This document shows, one piece after another, positions 1 through 9,538 of a stretch of DNA of 64,000 nt; the stretch's first letter is position 1; each line of letters begins with the position of its first letter. The notes under the pieces are model-generated. The model was given only the letters and a program-made list of their open reading frames with translations. It had not been told where the DNA came from and did not search any database. This DNA comes from Mariniflexile sp. TRM1-10 (GTDB taxonomy: Bacteria; Bacteroidota; Bacteroidia; Flavobacteriales; Flavobacteriaceae). The DNA is taken from NCBI RefSeq assembly GCF_003425985.1, contig NZ_CP022985.1, positions 3,704,001 to 3,768,000 on the forward strand. Reading direction: 5' to 3'. Both the position numbers and the translations under genes were made by a program.

Positions 1-2
1 CA

Positions 3-356
3 AATAAACAATTTGAAAAATGGTTTGATTCCAATATCAAACAAGCCGAATCCGAAGCAGACAAAAATACAAAACAACGCATTCTTATTAATACATGTTA
101 TAGAGTGGCTACAGACTCCATCTTTGAACCAAACAATGAGATATGCAACAAAGCCATACATGCAATCGAAAAATTAAAAGCTGATAACAAAGATTTTCTA
201 GCCTCTTATTATTGTCTGGCTACATTATATAAAAAAGCAGGAAATAAAGAGAGCGCTTTAATAAATATCAATGATTATGCAAGGAAATGTGAAGAACAAG
301 ATGTAGAGATTAGTAGTCGAGCTAAAGATTTAAAATCTGAAATAGAAAAAATATAA
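3..356 (+). CDS. C-terminal fragment of a TPR-like protein (cut by window edge)
   Basis: The reading frame is open from the left edge (first complete codon at 3) to the TAA at 354-356, so the start lies outside the window. An in-frame GTG at 105 is probably internal, because the frame upstream still reads as good protein. The visible 117 residues are helical and charged. The stretch around LASYYCLATLYKKAGNKESA resembles one TPR helix pair. The next gene, a TlpA/ResA-type lipoprotein, starts 25 bases downstream, so the fragment may be the tail of a related envelope protein, but no catalytic domain is visible. Function unknown. Confidence 0.7.
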   Translation, partial: NKQFEKWFDSNIKQAESEADKNTKQRILINTCYRVATDSIFEPNNEICNKAIHAIEKLKADNKDFLASYYCLATLYKKAGNKESALININDYARKCEEQDVEISSRAKDLKSEIEKI

Positions 357-381
357 TTAATTAATCTAAAAAAAATTACTA

Positions 382-1593
382 ATGAAGAAAATCATAACAC
401 TTGTAGCAGTTTGCATTGCCGTATTAGCGTGTAAACAAGAGAAGCCTTTAGAGGATGGAAACTATCGCATTAATGGCACCGTAACCGGATTGGAGAATGG
501 TGAAGTTTACTTAATAAATTATCCTGATGTAGATACGGTAATAGTAAAAAATGGAAAATTTACCATAGAGAATAATATTAAAGAAAAAGTACAGGCTTTA
601 TATATGGCCAAAAGTCCCAATTTACAACAAATGAAAAGGGAGGAAGTTGCCTCTTTATTAATTGAACCTAAAATCATGGATCTGGATTTAAACTATCAAG
701 ATTTTTCTAAATCTAAATTAACAGGGTCAATTTCGCAAGATGATCAATATAGATTAGATAAGATAAGAATCGAAATTGCTGATAATTATAAAGAGGAACA
801 AAATTATTTTGATTCTGTTAGAGAAAAATATAGCGAGGCTGCAAAAGCAGGTGCAAGTGAAGAAGAGTTGGAAGCGATTAAATATGAAGACAATGACGCA
901 AGAGGCAAACTGGAACCCATGTGGGAAAAACAAAAAGAGGCCACCTTGCAATTTATTAAAGACAACCCCAAATCGTATGTAAGCCTTCAATCATTAAGGT
1001 ATCAAATTAGTGATTTGAAGTATAATGAGGCTAAAGCTATATTGGAACAACTTAATCCAGCTTACTTAAAAACAGAATTGGGAAAGGGAATTATCAATGA
1101 TATTGAAAAGTTGCGAATAGGTATACCGGGTGCCAAAGCAGCTAATTTTGAAACGGTTGATATTAATGGAGATTCTTTAAAGCTTGATGATTTTAAAGGA
1201 AAATATGTGTTAATAGATTTTTGGGCTTCTTGGTGTGTGCCTTGTAGAAAAGGCAATCCACACTTAATTAGCTTGTATAATAAATACCATCCAAAAGGAT
1301 TGGAGATCCTTGGGGTATCAGATGACGACCGCGCTCACGATAAATGGAAAAAAGCTGTTGAGAAAGATGGTATAGGTATATGGCACCATGTACTACGTGG
1401 TTTGGAATATAAAAAAGGCACTTATGAGCGAATTAATATGGATAAAGATATCAGCGATAGCTATAACATCCATACGTTACCAACAAAAATACTTGTTGGT
1501 CCAGATGGTATTATTGTTGGACGCTATGGTGGCGGTGGAGAAGACGATGCTGCGATGGACGCTAAGTTAGCAGAACTGTTCGAGACAAACTAA
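382..1593 (+). CDS. TlpA/ResA-type thioredoxin lipoprotein with DUF4369-like N-domain
   Basis: This is a predicted lipoprotein with lipobox V-L-A-C (Cys17). Residues about 27-110 look like a DUF4369-type beta domain, followed by a charged helical linker. The C-terminal thioredoxin fold (about 250-403) carries DFWASWCVPC with active-site Cys285 and Cys288 and a cis-Pro loop (TLPTKI). TlpA/ResA proteins of this build are envelope thiol-disulfide oxidoreductases; in Bacteroidota they are abundant and their substrates are mostly unknown. It lies 14 bases before the M28 peptidase gene, and a paralogue of the same architecture follows at 3193. A full-length DsbD at 9999 could supply electrons to it; that link is inferred. 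Confidence 0.9.
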   Translation: MKKIITLVAVCIAVLACKQEKPLEDGNYRINGTVTGLENGEVYLINYPDVDTVIVKNGKFTIENNIKEKVQALYMAKSPNLQQMKREEVASLLIEPKIMDLDLNYQDFSKSKLTGSISQDDQYRLDKIRIEIADNYKEEQNYFDSVREKYSEAAKAGASEEELEAIKYEDNDARGKLEPMWEKQKEATLQFIKDNPKSYVSLQSLRYQISDLKYNEAKAILEQLNPAYLKTELGKGIINDIEKLRIGIPGAKAANFETVDINGDSLKLDDFKGKYVLIDFWASWCVPCRKGNPHLISLYNKYHPKGLEILGVSDDDRAHDKWKKAVEKDGIGIWHHVLRGLEYKKGTYERINMDKDISDSYNIHTLPTKILVGPDGIIVGRYGGGGEDDAAMDAKLAELFETN

Positions 1594-1606
1594 AAAGCAA
1601 AATCAA

Positions 1607-3133
1607 ATGACCTTTTATACCAAATCAATGAGACTTTTCAGTTTGGCAACTTTGCTTATATCATCAATGTTGTTTGCCCAGCAGGTTGAAAAAAGTAAAA
1701 TAGCCATAAAATATGCAGAAACCATTACGGTTGATGATTTAAGGGATAACCTAAATATTCTAGCGTCAGATGCTTTGGAAGGACGTGAAACAGGAACACG
1801 AGGCCAAAAAATGGCAGCTGCTTTTATAAGCAGCGATTTTGAATCCAATGGCTTACTTGCCCCAGTGGATAGAGAAATAAATGATTCTTATTTTCAGACT
1901 TTTAAACTCTTTGCATCATCGCCGGCAGAGGGTTATATAAGAATAAACGATAAGACCTATACGGCTAATACCGATTTCTTTTACTCAGGGAATCCTATAA
2001 ATATGGAAGAATTGGAGTCTAAGCTCGTTTTCTTAGGAACAGGGGAAAGGGAAGATTTTCTTAAACAGGACCTAAGAGGGAAATCCGTGTTTGTTTTAAA
2101 CAAAGATATGCAAAAAATGAGGGGTATACTGCATTTGGCGGATAGCCTTAGTATAAATGCTATTTTCACGCCTTTAGCCCAAACGGAAAGTGAGTTTCAA
2201 AATATAACCACAAGAGTGAAGGGCTTTTTTGAACAAACTCAAATCACACTATCAGATCCGGCCCAAGTTAAAACACCCACTATTGGTTCGGTGTATTTAT
2301 CACCACAGTTAACCGAGTTTCTTCTGGGTAAATCCATAAGTGAATTACAGGCATGGATAGATAGTAAAAAAAGTTATAAAAGCATAAAAGCAAAACCCTT
2401 TAAATATAAGATCAATAAGAAAGTAAAAACCATTGAATCCGAAAATGTATTGGGAATGATCGAAGGTACCGACCTAAAAGATGAGGTAATAGTCATTTCC
2501 TGCCATTACGACCACATAGGTATTACAAATGGAGAAATCAACAATGGAGCCGATGATGATGGTTCAGGAACTTCTGCCATTATGGAAATGTCTGAAGCAT
2601 TTGCACAAGCCGTCAAAGATGGTAACGGACCAAGAAGAACTTTGTTGTTTATAGCATTTACAGGAGAGGAAAAGGGTTTGTTAGGTTCAGAACATTATGC
2701 GGACCATCCTATTATACCCTTGGAAAATACTATTGTGAATTTGAATATCGACATGATTGGTAGAAAAGATGATCCACATCCCAACAATGACAATTATGTG
2801 TATTTGGTGGGGTCGGACAAGCTTTCCGGTCAACTCCATAACATCAGCGAAGCAGTTAATAGCGCCTATTTCAATTTAGATTTGGATTATACCTATAATG
2901 ACGAAAATCATCCAGATCGTATTTATTACAGATCCGATCATTGGAATTTTGCCAAAAACAACATTCCCGTTATTTTCTATACCAATGGATTTCATCCAGA
3001 TTATCATAAACCAACCGATACCGTCGATAAAATTGAATTTGAATTGTTAAAGAAAAGAACCCAGCTTGTATTTTATACGGCTTGGGAATTGGCGAATAGA
3101 AATGATAGACCCCTAGTGGACAAAAAGAACTAG
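1607..3133 (+). CDS. Secreted M28-family zinc aminopeptidase
   Basis: This is a secreted metallopeptidase of family M28 (508 codons from this ATG). An in-frame ATG at 1628 gives a more compact signal peptide starting MRLFSLATLL; both starts remain possible. The two-zinc site is intact in family order: His300 in CHYDHIG, bridging Asp316 in NNGADDDGSG, Glu354/Glu355 in TGEEKGLLGS, Asp382 in NIDMIGR and His467 in FHPDYHKPTDT. Residues about 110-270 form the inserted PA-like region common in longer M28 proteins. The family removes N-terminal amino acids from peptides, here probably in the periplasm or outside the cell. It sits between two thioredoxin lipoproteins, probably in one operon. The exact specificity cannot be read from the sequence. 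Confidence 0.92.
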   Translation: MTFYTKSMRLFSLATLLISSMLFAQQVEKSKIAIKYAETITVDDLRDNLNILASDALEGRETGTRGQKMAAAFISSDFESNGLLAPVDREINDSYFQTFKLFASSPAEGYIRINDKTYTANTDFFYSGNPINMEELESKLVFLGTGEREDFLKQDLRGKSVFVLNKDMQKMRGILHLADSLSINAIFTPLAQTESEFQNITTRVKGFFEQTQITLSDPAQVKTPTIGSVYLSPQLTEFLLGKSISELQAWIDSKKSYKSIKAKPFKYKINKKVKTIESENVLGMIEGTDLKDEVIVISCHYDHIGITNGEINNGADDDGSGTSAIMEMSEAFAQAVKDGNGPRRTLLFIAFTGEEKGLLGSEHYADHPIIPLENTIVNLNIDMIGRKDDPHPNNDNYVYLVGSDKLSGQLHNISEAVNSAYFNLDLDYTYNDENHPDRIYYRSDHWNFAKNNIPVIFYTNGFHPDYHKPTDTVDKIEFELLKKRTQLVFYTAWELANRNDRPLVDKKN

Positions 3134-3192
3134 CATGGAAAATACGCTTACCTTAAAAAGCCAAATCATATAAAATAATTAAAAAGATTAAA

Positions 3193-4395
3193 ATGAAAAA
3201 AATACGTATTCATACATTCATAATGTTAATGGCAATGTCATTCTTGTATAACTGCAACGGTAAACAAGATAAAACAAACCGCCAACAAAACGATGGCTAT
3301 AGTGTTCACGGAACCATCAAAGGGCTACAAGATGGAAAAATTTATCTAAATCACAACGATGTTGTTTCTAGAACTTCAAAGGTATTGGACAGTGCATCAA
3401 TAAAAGATGGGAAATTTACTTTTACGGGATTTATAGACCATCCAGATCAAGTGACTTTAGTAAGTGGCGATAAGTATATAAGATTCTTTTTAGAGAATAC
3501 TGAAATTGAAATTTTTGCAGATGTGACGATACCTGTTGAAAGATATGAAGGAATAAAAGCTACAATAAAAGGTTCCAAGTTAAATGATTTATATCAAGAG
3601 CAGCAGGCCAAGGAAAAAGCTATAGTGGAACAGGAAAAATACGCTGAACTATCAAAACTGGAAAAAGCATATCAAAAGGCGCAACAAGAGAGAGACAGGG
3701 AAGAAGGTAAGAAAATTTATGAAGCTTTAGAAAAGTTTAAAGATCTATCCAGTGAACGTTCCAAAGAACTGATGAACTCCAAAGTCAAATTTATTGACAA
3801 GCATCCAAATTCACCTGTTGCACCTGAAGTACTGGGTTATATGTTTTCAGAAAGTTCTTTATCCAGAAATCAAATGGATGATATTATGGGTAAATTATCA
3901 GGAGATGCCAAGAATACCAGTATGTACCATTATTTTGATGACGAATACCAAGCTATTAAACGTACAAGTCCCGGAGAAAAAGCACCTGAATTCACGCTCA
4001 AAACACCTAATGGAGAAGACTTTTCTTTGTCTGATATTAAAGATAAATACATATTGATCGATTTTTGGGCATCATGGTGCAAGCCATGTCGCGCATCTTA
4101 TCCCCATTTAAAGAAAGTGTATTCAAAATATAAAGACAAGGGGTTTGAAGTGTTAGCGGTATCTACAGACAGTGATCACGAAGCATGGAAAAAAGCCATT
4201 AAAGAAGACCAAACTACTTGGATTCATGTGGTAGATACTTTTAACCGTCCCGGATTTCCATCAGACACAGGTACGCTTTATGCGGTTCCTTTTTTACCAA
4301 CAACCTATTTGTTAGATAAAAATGGTGTGATTTTAGCCAAAAATTTATCACCAGATGAGTTGGATCAAAAAATGAAAGAATTGTTCGGTTATTAA
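3193..4395 (+). CDS. TlpA/ResA-type thioredoxin lipoprotein (second copy)
   Basis: This has the same architecture as the product of 382-1593. The lipoprotein signal has Cys21 (L-Y-N-C). A DUF4369-like beta domain (about 35-125) is followed by a Glu/Lys/Gln-rich helical segment (about 133-185, likely coiled coil). The C-terminal thioredoxin domain carries WCKPC with Cys296 and Cys299 and a cis-Pro loop (FLPTTYL). It is probably tethered to a membrane facing the periplasm and acts in disulfide reduction. It shares the CxxC and both flanking domains with its neighbour but differs clearly in sequence, so it is an old paralogue rather than a fresh duplicate. It is followed 22 bases later by an uncharacterised secreted protein. 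Confidence 0.9.
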   Translation: MKKIRIHTFIMLMAMSFLYNCNGKQDKTNRQQNDGYSVHGTIKGLQDGKIYLNHNDVVSRTSKVLDSASIKDGKFTFTGFIDHPDQVTLVSGDKYIRFFLENTEIEIFADVTIPVERYEGIKATIKGSKLNDLYQEQQAKEKAIVEQEKYAELSKLEKAYQKAQQERDREEGKKIYEALEKFKDLSSERSKELMNSKVKFIDKHPNSPVAPEVLGYMFSESSLSRNQMDDIMGKLSGDAKNTSMYHYFDDEYQAIKRTSPGEKAPEFTLKTPNGEDFSLSDIKDKYILIDFWASWCKPCRASYPHLKKVYSKYKDKGFEVLAVSTDSDHEAWKKAIKEDQTTWIHVVDTFNRPGFPSDTGTLYAVPFLPTTYLLDKNGVILAKNLSPDELDQKMKELFGY

Positions 4396-4417
4396 AATTC
4401 AATTAAAACATATTACA

Positions 4418-5923
4418 ATGAAAAACTTAAGAGAAAAAATGACACTGTTTTTATTATTGCTTGCCCTAGGGCTTACTTATGGTCAACAAAAACAAGACGT
4501 AAGTGTGTTATATGTTGGGTTTGATCCAAGTATACCGTTTCCTGAAGAATTGATAAATAGCGTAACACAAAATGGAGGTATGACCCCAGAGCGGTTTAGG
4601 GAAGATTATAAAACCAGATTGCCTGAATTTAAAAAATACCTTCAGGATTATTTTGAAGTTGTAAAAACGATTGATGCCAGAAACTATAAAACGGAAATGT
4701 CAGCAGATTATGATGTCACTATTTTTGATCAGACTATAGAACCATGGAAACCTAAAGTAAGCGAAATGGTTGATGGTAATATGAAGTATGAACCGGCTAA
4801 ATACTTAACCGAAGATTTTGATCATGCAACGATTTTTATAGGCCACACGTCACCAGTTATGGGTCAAAGTGTAGGTACGAAACTAGATTGGTTATGCTTA
4901 TGCTTAGATGCAGATGCACACCATTTAAAGACAGATCATCCCATATTTAAAGGGCCTTTTCCTGTAGAATTGACTTTTGAAACCAAACCTACTCCAGAAG
5001 GTATTTTTCATTATCCATCAGGAAAGCATGTACCAAAAGAAATCCCTATGTGGCGTGTGCAAAAAGAAGGTTATATAGAAGGTAAAGGTTACCGAGTAGG
5101 AATGGTATCGCGTGGCGATGGTTTTTTTGATTCTCCTGATGCCGAGTATATTTCTAGTGGAGTAAATACTAAAGATGTTGGAGCTGTCGCTATAGGTCGC
5201 CATGGTAATTTCTTTATGTGGGGGTTTTCAGGTTCCCCGGATTATATGACAGACGAAGCAAAACAAGTGTTTGCCAATGCCGTAGTGTACATGAAACAAT
5301 TTAAAGGACAAAAACCGATTGCTAGAAAATACAATGACCGGATTGCTACCAAAGATTATATTGATGATATGATAGAGAGGTTAGACAAAGATTCCTTTGA
5401 AGACACCAGATTATATTATGAAGATATGAATAAACAAATGGCACAAACAGTTGAAACCCTTAAAAAAAAGAAGGAAAAAGGGGAACAGCTTACCGAAATG
5501 GATGAAATGATCATAAAAGCACAGTCAAAACCAATGCCTATACCCAATTGGGAGCAATATGTACAACAAGTTTCAAGAGAGTTTTTTAAACCAGAATATG
5601 TTGATAATGTTGAAGCATTGAAACAATTCTTAAGCGACAATAGAAAATATATGTATTCTGAACCCGATGCTTTTTATTCATTACAAATTGATGAGGATCT
5701 AAAAAAGTTAGGAGTTGGTAATGACGAAAAAACGATGTTTCCTATGTGTATTGATCTACTGAAAGACGCTGGTAAATCTGAAATGTCCAAGCGTATCCTT
5801 AAGCGCTATACAGGTATGGAGAAAACCCAAAAGGAATGGAACCATTGGTATGTCAACAATCAGGACAAATTGTTTTTTACAGAAGCAGGTGGGTATAAAT
5901 GGTTAATAGATACTACAAAATGA
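4418..5923 (+). CDS. Secreted protein with probable ThuA/GATase1-like domain, function unknown
   Basis: A clear signal peptide ends near TYGQQ. After it come an alpha/beta start (SVLYVGFDPSIPF) and, around residues 170-290, features seen in ThuA/type-1 glutamine-amidotransferase-like folds: HPIFKGPF, a GRHGNFFMWGFSG segment and a terminal DEAKQVFANAVVYM helix. I see no convincing Cys-His-Glu catalytic triad. The C-terminal third (about 310-501) is helical and charged. An alternative ATG at 4439 would shorten the signal peptide. The stop overlaps the next start (ATGA at 5920-5923), so it is translationally coupled to the DsbD-alpha-like gene. The fold assignment is an inference; no function is proposed. 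Confidence 0.6.
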   Translation: MKNLREKMTLFLLLLALGLTYGQQKQDVSVLYVGFDPSIPFPEELINSVTQNGGMTPERFREDYKTRLPEFKKYLQDYFEVVKTIDARNYKTEMSADYDVTIFDQTIEPWKPKVSEMVDGNMKYEPAKYLTEDFDHATIFIGHTSPVMGQSVGTKLDWLCLCLDADAHHLKTDHPIFKGPFPVELTFETKPTPEGIFHYPSGKHVPKEIPMWRVQKEGYIEGKGYRVGMVSRGDGFFDSPDAEYISSGVNTKDVGAVAIGRHGNFFMWGFSGSPDYMTDEAKQVFANAVVYMKQFKGQKPIARKYNDRIATKDYIDDMIERLDKDSFEDTRLYYEDMNKQMAQTVETLKKKKEKGEQLTEMDEMIIKAQSKPMPIPNWEQYVQQVSREFFKPEYVDNVEALKQFLSDNRKYMYSEPDAFYSLQIDEDLKKLGVGNDEKTMFPMCIDLLKDAGKSEMSKRILKRYTGMEKTQKEWNHWYVNNQDKLFFTEAGGYKWLIDTTK

Positions 5924-6438
5924 GAAAAACTATTAAGATTAGTTTCATTCTGGTTTGCAGCCTAATTTCTACTTTGACTTTTTCACAAAACCAAATGGAT
6001 GATGGTTTTAAGCAATTAGTAAATGAAGCATCTAATAAATTAGGGGTAAGTCAGCCAAATATGTCAGATCCTGTTACAGTAAATGCAGTGGTTGTTTGGA
6101 ACAAAGCAAAGGACAAAATTGCTGTCGTTGTAAAGGCATCTATACTATATGGATGGCATATATATGCATTTGTGCCAAAAACAGCCCCTTATTTAAAATC
6201 AAAACTAGTTCTTGAAATACCTGACAATGTAATTCCAATATCTGATTGGCAAAAACCGGCAACTTTTTTAATGGAGAATAATATGTATGTGTATAAGGGT
6301 GATATTGTATTTACAAGATATTTTTCTGTTCATAGAAAAATGAAAGGAGTGGCAATAAATACAGGTCTTTTTTATCAAACTTGTGATTTAAAACAATGTT
6401 TGCCTCCACAATCTAAAACACTAACATTAAGTCTATGA
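5920..6438 (+). CDS. Stand-alone DsbD N-terminal (alpha) domain-like secreted protein
   Basis: I chose the ATG at 5920 because it overlaps the preceding stop (ATGA) and opens directly on a signal peptide (MRKTIKISFILVCSLIS); the in-frame ATG at 5899 lies inside the upstream gene. The mature 150 residues resemble the periplasmic alpha domain of DsbD: a VVWNKAKDKIAVVVKASIL strand pair, GWHIYAF, and the redox pair Cys155/Cys160 in TCDLKQCLPPQ, which matches the VCDD(S/T)RCLPP of the two proteins downstream. It has no membrane or thioredoxin part. It may be a mobile electron acceptor for DsbD or a partner for the TlpA-type lipoproteins just upstream. The fold is fairly sure, the role is inferred. 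Confidence 0.75.
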   Translation: MRKTIKISFILVCSLISTLTFSQNQMDDGFKQLVNEASNKLGVSQPNMSDPVTVNAVVVWNKAKDKIAVVVKASILYGWHIYAFVPKTAPYLKSKLVLEIPDNVIPISDWQKPATFLMENNMYVYKGDIVFTRYFSVHRKMKGVAINTGLFYQTCDLKQCLPPQSKTLTLSL

Positions 6439-6539
6439 TTTTAGTCTCACTATAAGAGTAACTATTTTATAAACAATAGCCTCGAAGAATTATTTGAGAT
6501 TTTAACATTTCCTTAATAGGTGTAGTCCTGTCTATAAGC

Positions 6540-6585
6540 GTCTATATAATATAATCAAACAAGTCTATATAATATAATCAAACAA
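6540..6585 (+). repeat. Perfect tandem duplication of a 23-base unit in the M16 gene leader
   Basis: Bases 6540-6562 and 6563-6585 are the same 23-mer, which begins GTCTATATAATATAATC. The second copy ends 7 bases before the ATG at 6593, so the duplication lies in the leader or promoter of the M16 peptidase gene. The unit is very AT-rich and contains a TATAATATAAT core. Confidence 0.9.
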
Positions 6586-6592
6586 TAAATTT

Positions 6593-9391
6593 ATGAAATC
6601 AAATACCTATTTAAAAGCCCTTTTGTTTTTGTCCCTAATGGCATTTGCCATAGGAAAGACAAATGCCCAAGATCACATTTCTAAGTTCAGCAAAGTCCAG
6701 GAGTTGGGAGGCATAGAAGAATACCTATACGCCCCCAATGGCATGAACCTATTATTGGTTCAGGACAATTCGGCACCAGTAGTAACGGTACAGATAGTAT
6801 ATCGTGTTGGCTCGAAGCACGAAGTAACGGGTAATACGGGTTCTACCCATCTGTTGGAACATCTCATGTTTAAAGGCACACCAACTTTTAATAAACGGAA
6901 TGGTAACTCGATATTTAATGTATTGCAAGGCATTGGTGCCCAAATGAATGCCACAACATGGAACGATAGGACAAACTACTACGAAACCATCCCGAGCGAC
7001 AAGATAGAAACGGCACTTCATATAGAAGCAGATAGAATGCGTAATTCTTTATTACTTAAAGAAGATAAGGATGCCGAAATGACCGTAGTAAGGAATGAAT
7101 TTGAACGTGGAGAAAATAATCCGAATCAAGTTTTAAGTAAAGAAATATGGGCAACGGCCTACATGGCACACCCATATCACCACAGTACTATTGGATGGCG
7201 TTCAGATATTGAAAATATGCCCATAGAAGTATTACAGGATTTTTACAATACATATTACTGGCCAGACAATGCAACCCTAACAATTATCGGCGATTTTCAA
7301 AAGGAAAATCTATTCAAACTTGTAGATAAATATTTTGGTAACATTACCAAAGCGCCACATAACATGCCTCAGCCATATACAGAAGAGCCAGAGCAATTGG
7401 GTCCAAGAAGAGTCACGGTTAAAAAACCGGGGCAACAAGCCATTGTTACCATGGGTTATAAAATTCCAGGAATGTTACATGAAGATTTACCGGCTTTGAA
7501 TGTTTTAAGCCAAATAATAGGAAGCGGCACGTCATCCATAATAAACAAAACATTTGTGGACAACGGTACCGCACTTTACGGTTATGCAAGTGCATCTCAA
7601 TTTAAAGAAGTTGGTCTGTTTACCATATCACTAGGGTTTGCTCCAGAAAAAAAACATGAAGATATCAATGCGGACATGCTGGACATGGTAGAAAAAGTCA
7701 AAAAAGAAGGAGTGCTGCAAGAAGATGTGGACCGTATCGTAGCAAAGTTAAGTGCACAGACCATTCTGTCCAGGGACGGTTCCGGTAGCATTGCGGGCCA
7801 ACTTACCGAAGCTATAGCAGGAGGCGATTGGAAAGACTATATTACGGGAACTGAAAGGTTAAGTAAAGTAAGCGCAGAAGATGTAAAACGTGTAGCCAAT
7901 ACGTATTTAAAAGAAGACCAAAGTACCACAGGCTATTTTGTGCCCCAAATACCAGGGTCAAATAACCAAAACGATGCACAGCCTGTTCAGTTTACACCAC
8001 AAGAAGGTAAATATTTCTTCAGAGCCCCTAGTTTACAGAACCACGAAGAAAAAACTGGAACACCTTATATGGCATTAGCGGAAACAAGCCCTGCTTATGA
8101 AACCCTGGAAGTTTCAGATAAAGGAAATAAGTTCGAAAGAGAACAAGTCGCTGGAATTGATGTAATCTCAGCCAAAACAGGCGCTAAAGACTTTGTAACG
8201 GTAAGTGCCAGTTTTCCAATAGGAAATTATCTAAACACAGGCAAAAACGAAGAAATACCGAGCCTAACAGCCCAAATGTTGAGTAAGGGCACACTAAAGA
8301 ATGACAAGTTTAAATTCTCTGAAAAACTTGAAAAACTGGGAGTGTCCCTAAACGTAAACGCATCAACATATACCATTAACATCAGTTTTAAAAGCCTAAA
8401 AAAAGATGTGCACACGGTAATGACATTATTGGCAGAAGAACTCAGGTACCCATTGTTCGATGCCAAGGAATTTGATTTATTAAAAACACAGCGTATCAAC
8501 AGTTTAAAACAAAGCCTTACAGACCCAGAAACTCAAGGGAACATTGCGCTGTTACAGGCCATGTACCCAAAAGGACACCCCAACTATCAAGCAGATACGG
8601 AAACAACCATCAAAAATATAGAGGCCGTTACTTTGGAAGATTTAAAAACGTTCCATAAAACCTATTTTGGACCAGCGGGAATGCATTTGGTAGCCGTGGG
8701 CGATGTGGACACAAAGCAGCTTTATGCCTCCATAAACAACGCCTTTAAAGGATGGAAAGGCGGTGTAACAACCAAAGCAGTCGTTACAGAGCCCAGTAAG
8801 GCAAATGCAGTTACAAAAGTTATAACAATACCACAAAAGCCCAGTGCAAATATGTACATAGGCCAATATACGGGCATTGAGAGAAACCATAAGAATTTCA
8901 TACCCTTTTATATCGGGACAAATATTTTAGGAGGCGGTTTTTCGGGAAGATTAATGCAGACCGTAAGGGATAGGGATGGCCTCACTTATGGAATCTATGC
9001 GAGCCATTCCGGCCATACCAATGCAGGCGGTTATTGGAACGTAGAAGCAACGTTTAACCCTTCCCTGTTCCAGAAAGGATTGGATGCCACTATGATTGAG
9101 ATAAAAAAATGGGTAAAAGATGGAGTTACCGAAAAAGAATTGGCAATCACAAAAACAAACCTAACGGGAAGCTTTAAGGTAGGTATGGCAACAACGGCAG
9201 GATTATCAAGAACCATATTGAGTTTTGTTGAGCGAGGGCTGGAACCAAGTTATATGGACCAGTACCCTAAAGATATCGAAGCGGCCACTTTAGAGCAAGT
9301 GAATGATGCCATTAAAAAGTACATTGATCTGGATAAGTTGATCCTAATAAAATCAGGTTCCTTGGATGAAAACGGCCAGCCACTGGAATAA
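6593..9391 (+). CDS. Secreted M16-family zinc metallopeptidase (two fused halves)
   Basis: This is a 932-residue pitrilysin-type peptidase with signal peptide (MKSNTYLKALLFLSLMAFA). The inverted zinc motif HxxEH is present as HLLEH (His86 to His90), and the third ligand is probably Glu169 in VVRNEFER, followed by GENNP. The C-terminal half (about 510-932) repeats the M16 fold without zinc ligands and has the usual RDRDGLTYGIYA substrate-binding signature. The length fits two M16 units in one chain, as in other bacterial two-domain members. It would degrade peptides in the periplasm. It is transcribed separately or from its own leader (155 bases, with a tandem duplication) and followed by a hairpin at 9451. 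Confidence 0.93.
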   Translation: MKSNTYLKALLFLSLMAFAIGKTNAQDHISKFSKVQELGGIEEYLYAPNGMNLLLVQDNSAPVVTVQIVYRVGSKHEVTGNTGSTHLLEHLMFKGTPTFNKRNGNSIFNVLQGIGAQMNATTWNDRTNYYETIPSDKIETALHIEADRMRNSLLLKEDKDAEMTVVRNEFERGENNPNQVLSKEIWATAYMAHPYHHSTIGWRSDIENMPIEVLQDFYNTYYWPDNATLTIIGDFQKENLFKLVDKYFGNITKAPHNMPQPYTEEPEQLGPRRVTVKKPGQQAIVTMGYKIPGMLHEDLPALNVLSQIIGSGTSSIINKTFVDNGTALYGYASASQFKEVGLFTISLGFAPEKKHEDINADMLDMVEKVKKEGVLQEDVDRIVAKLSAQTILSRDGSGSIAGQLTEAIAGGDWKDYITGTERLSKVSAEDVKRVANTYLKEDQSTTGYFVPQIPGSNNQNDAQPVQFTPQEGKYFFRAPSLQNHEEKTGTPYMALAETSPAYETLEVSDKGNKFEREQVAGIDVISAKTGAKDFVTVSASFPIGNYLNTGKNEEIPSLTAQMLSKGTLKNDKFKFSEKLEKLGVSLNVNASTYTINISFKSLKKDVHTVMTLLAEELRYPLFDAKEFDLLKTQRINSLKQSLTDPETQGNIALLQAMYPKGHPNYQADTETTIKNIEAVTLEDLKTFHKTYFGPAGMHLVAVGDVDTKQLYASINNAFKGWKGGVTTKAVVTEPSKANAVTKVITIPQKPSANMYIGQYTGIERNHKNFIPFYIGTNILGGGFSGRLMQTVRDRDGLTYGIYASHSGHTNAGGYWNVEATFNPSLFQKGLDATMIEIKKWVKDGVTEKELAITKTNLTGSFKVGMATTAGLSRTILSFVERGLEPSYMDQYPKDIEAATLEQVNDAIKKYIDLDKLILIKSGSLDENGQPLE

Positions 9392-9450
9392 AATGCCATG
9401 TTGGTCAATTAATAACTTTGTTTGGATTAGTCAATTCAAAGCGGTTATTG

Positions 9451-9477
9451 GATAGGGTCGTTAACGGCCCTATCTTT
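9451..9477 (+). terminator. Hairpin after the M16 peptidase gene
   Basis: GATAGGG (9451-9457) pairs with CCCTATC (9468-9474). The inside continues through a T-G wobble into the palindrome CGTTAACG. Only a short T run follows (TTTAAT), so termination may be partial. It lies 60 bases after the stop at 9391 and 65 bases before the next gene. Confidence 0.55.
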
Positions 9478-9538
9478 AATAAACCTTAAAGAAGGGATTA
9501 ATAAGATCAATAACAAGAACGCAAACCAAGCACCCATT

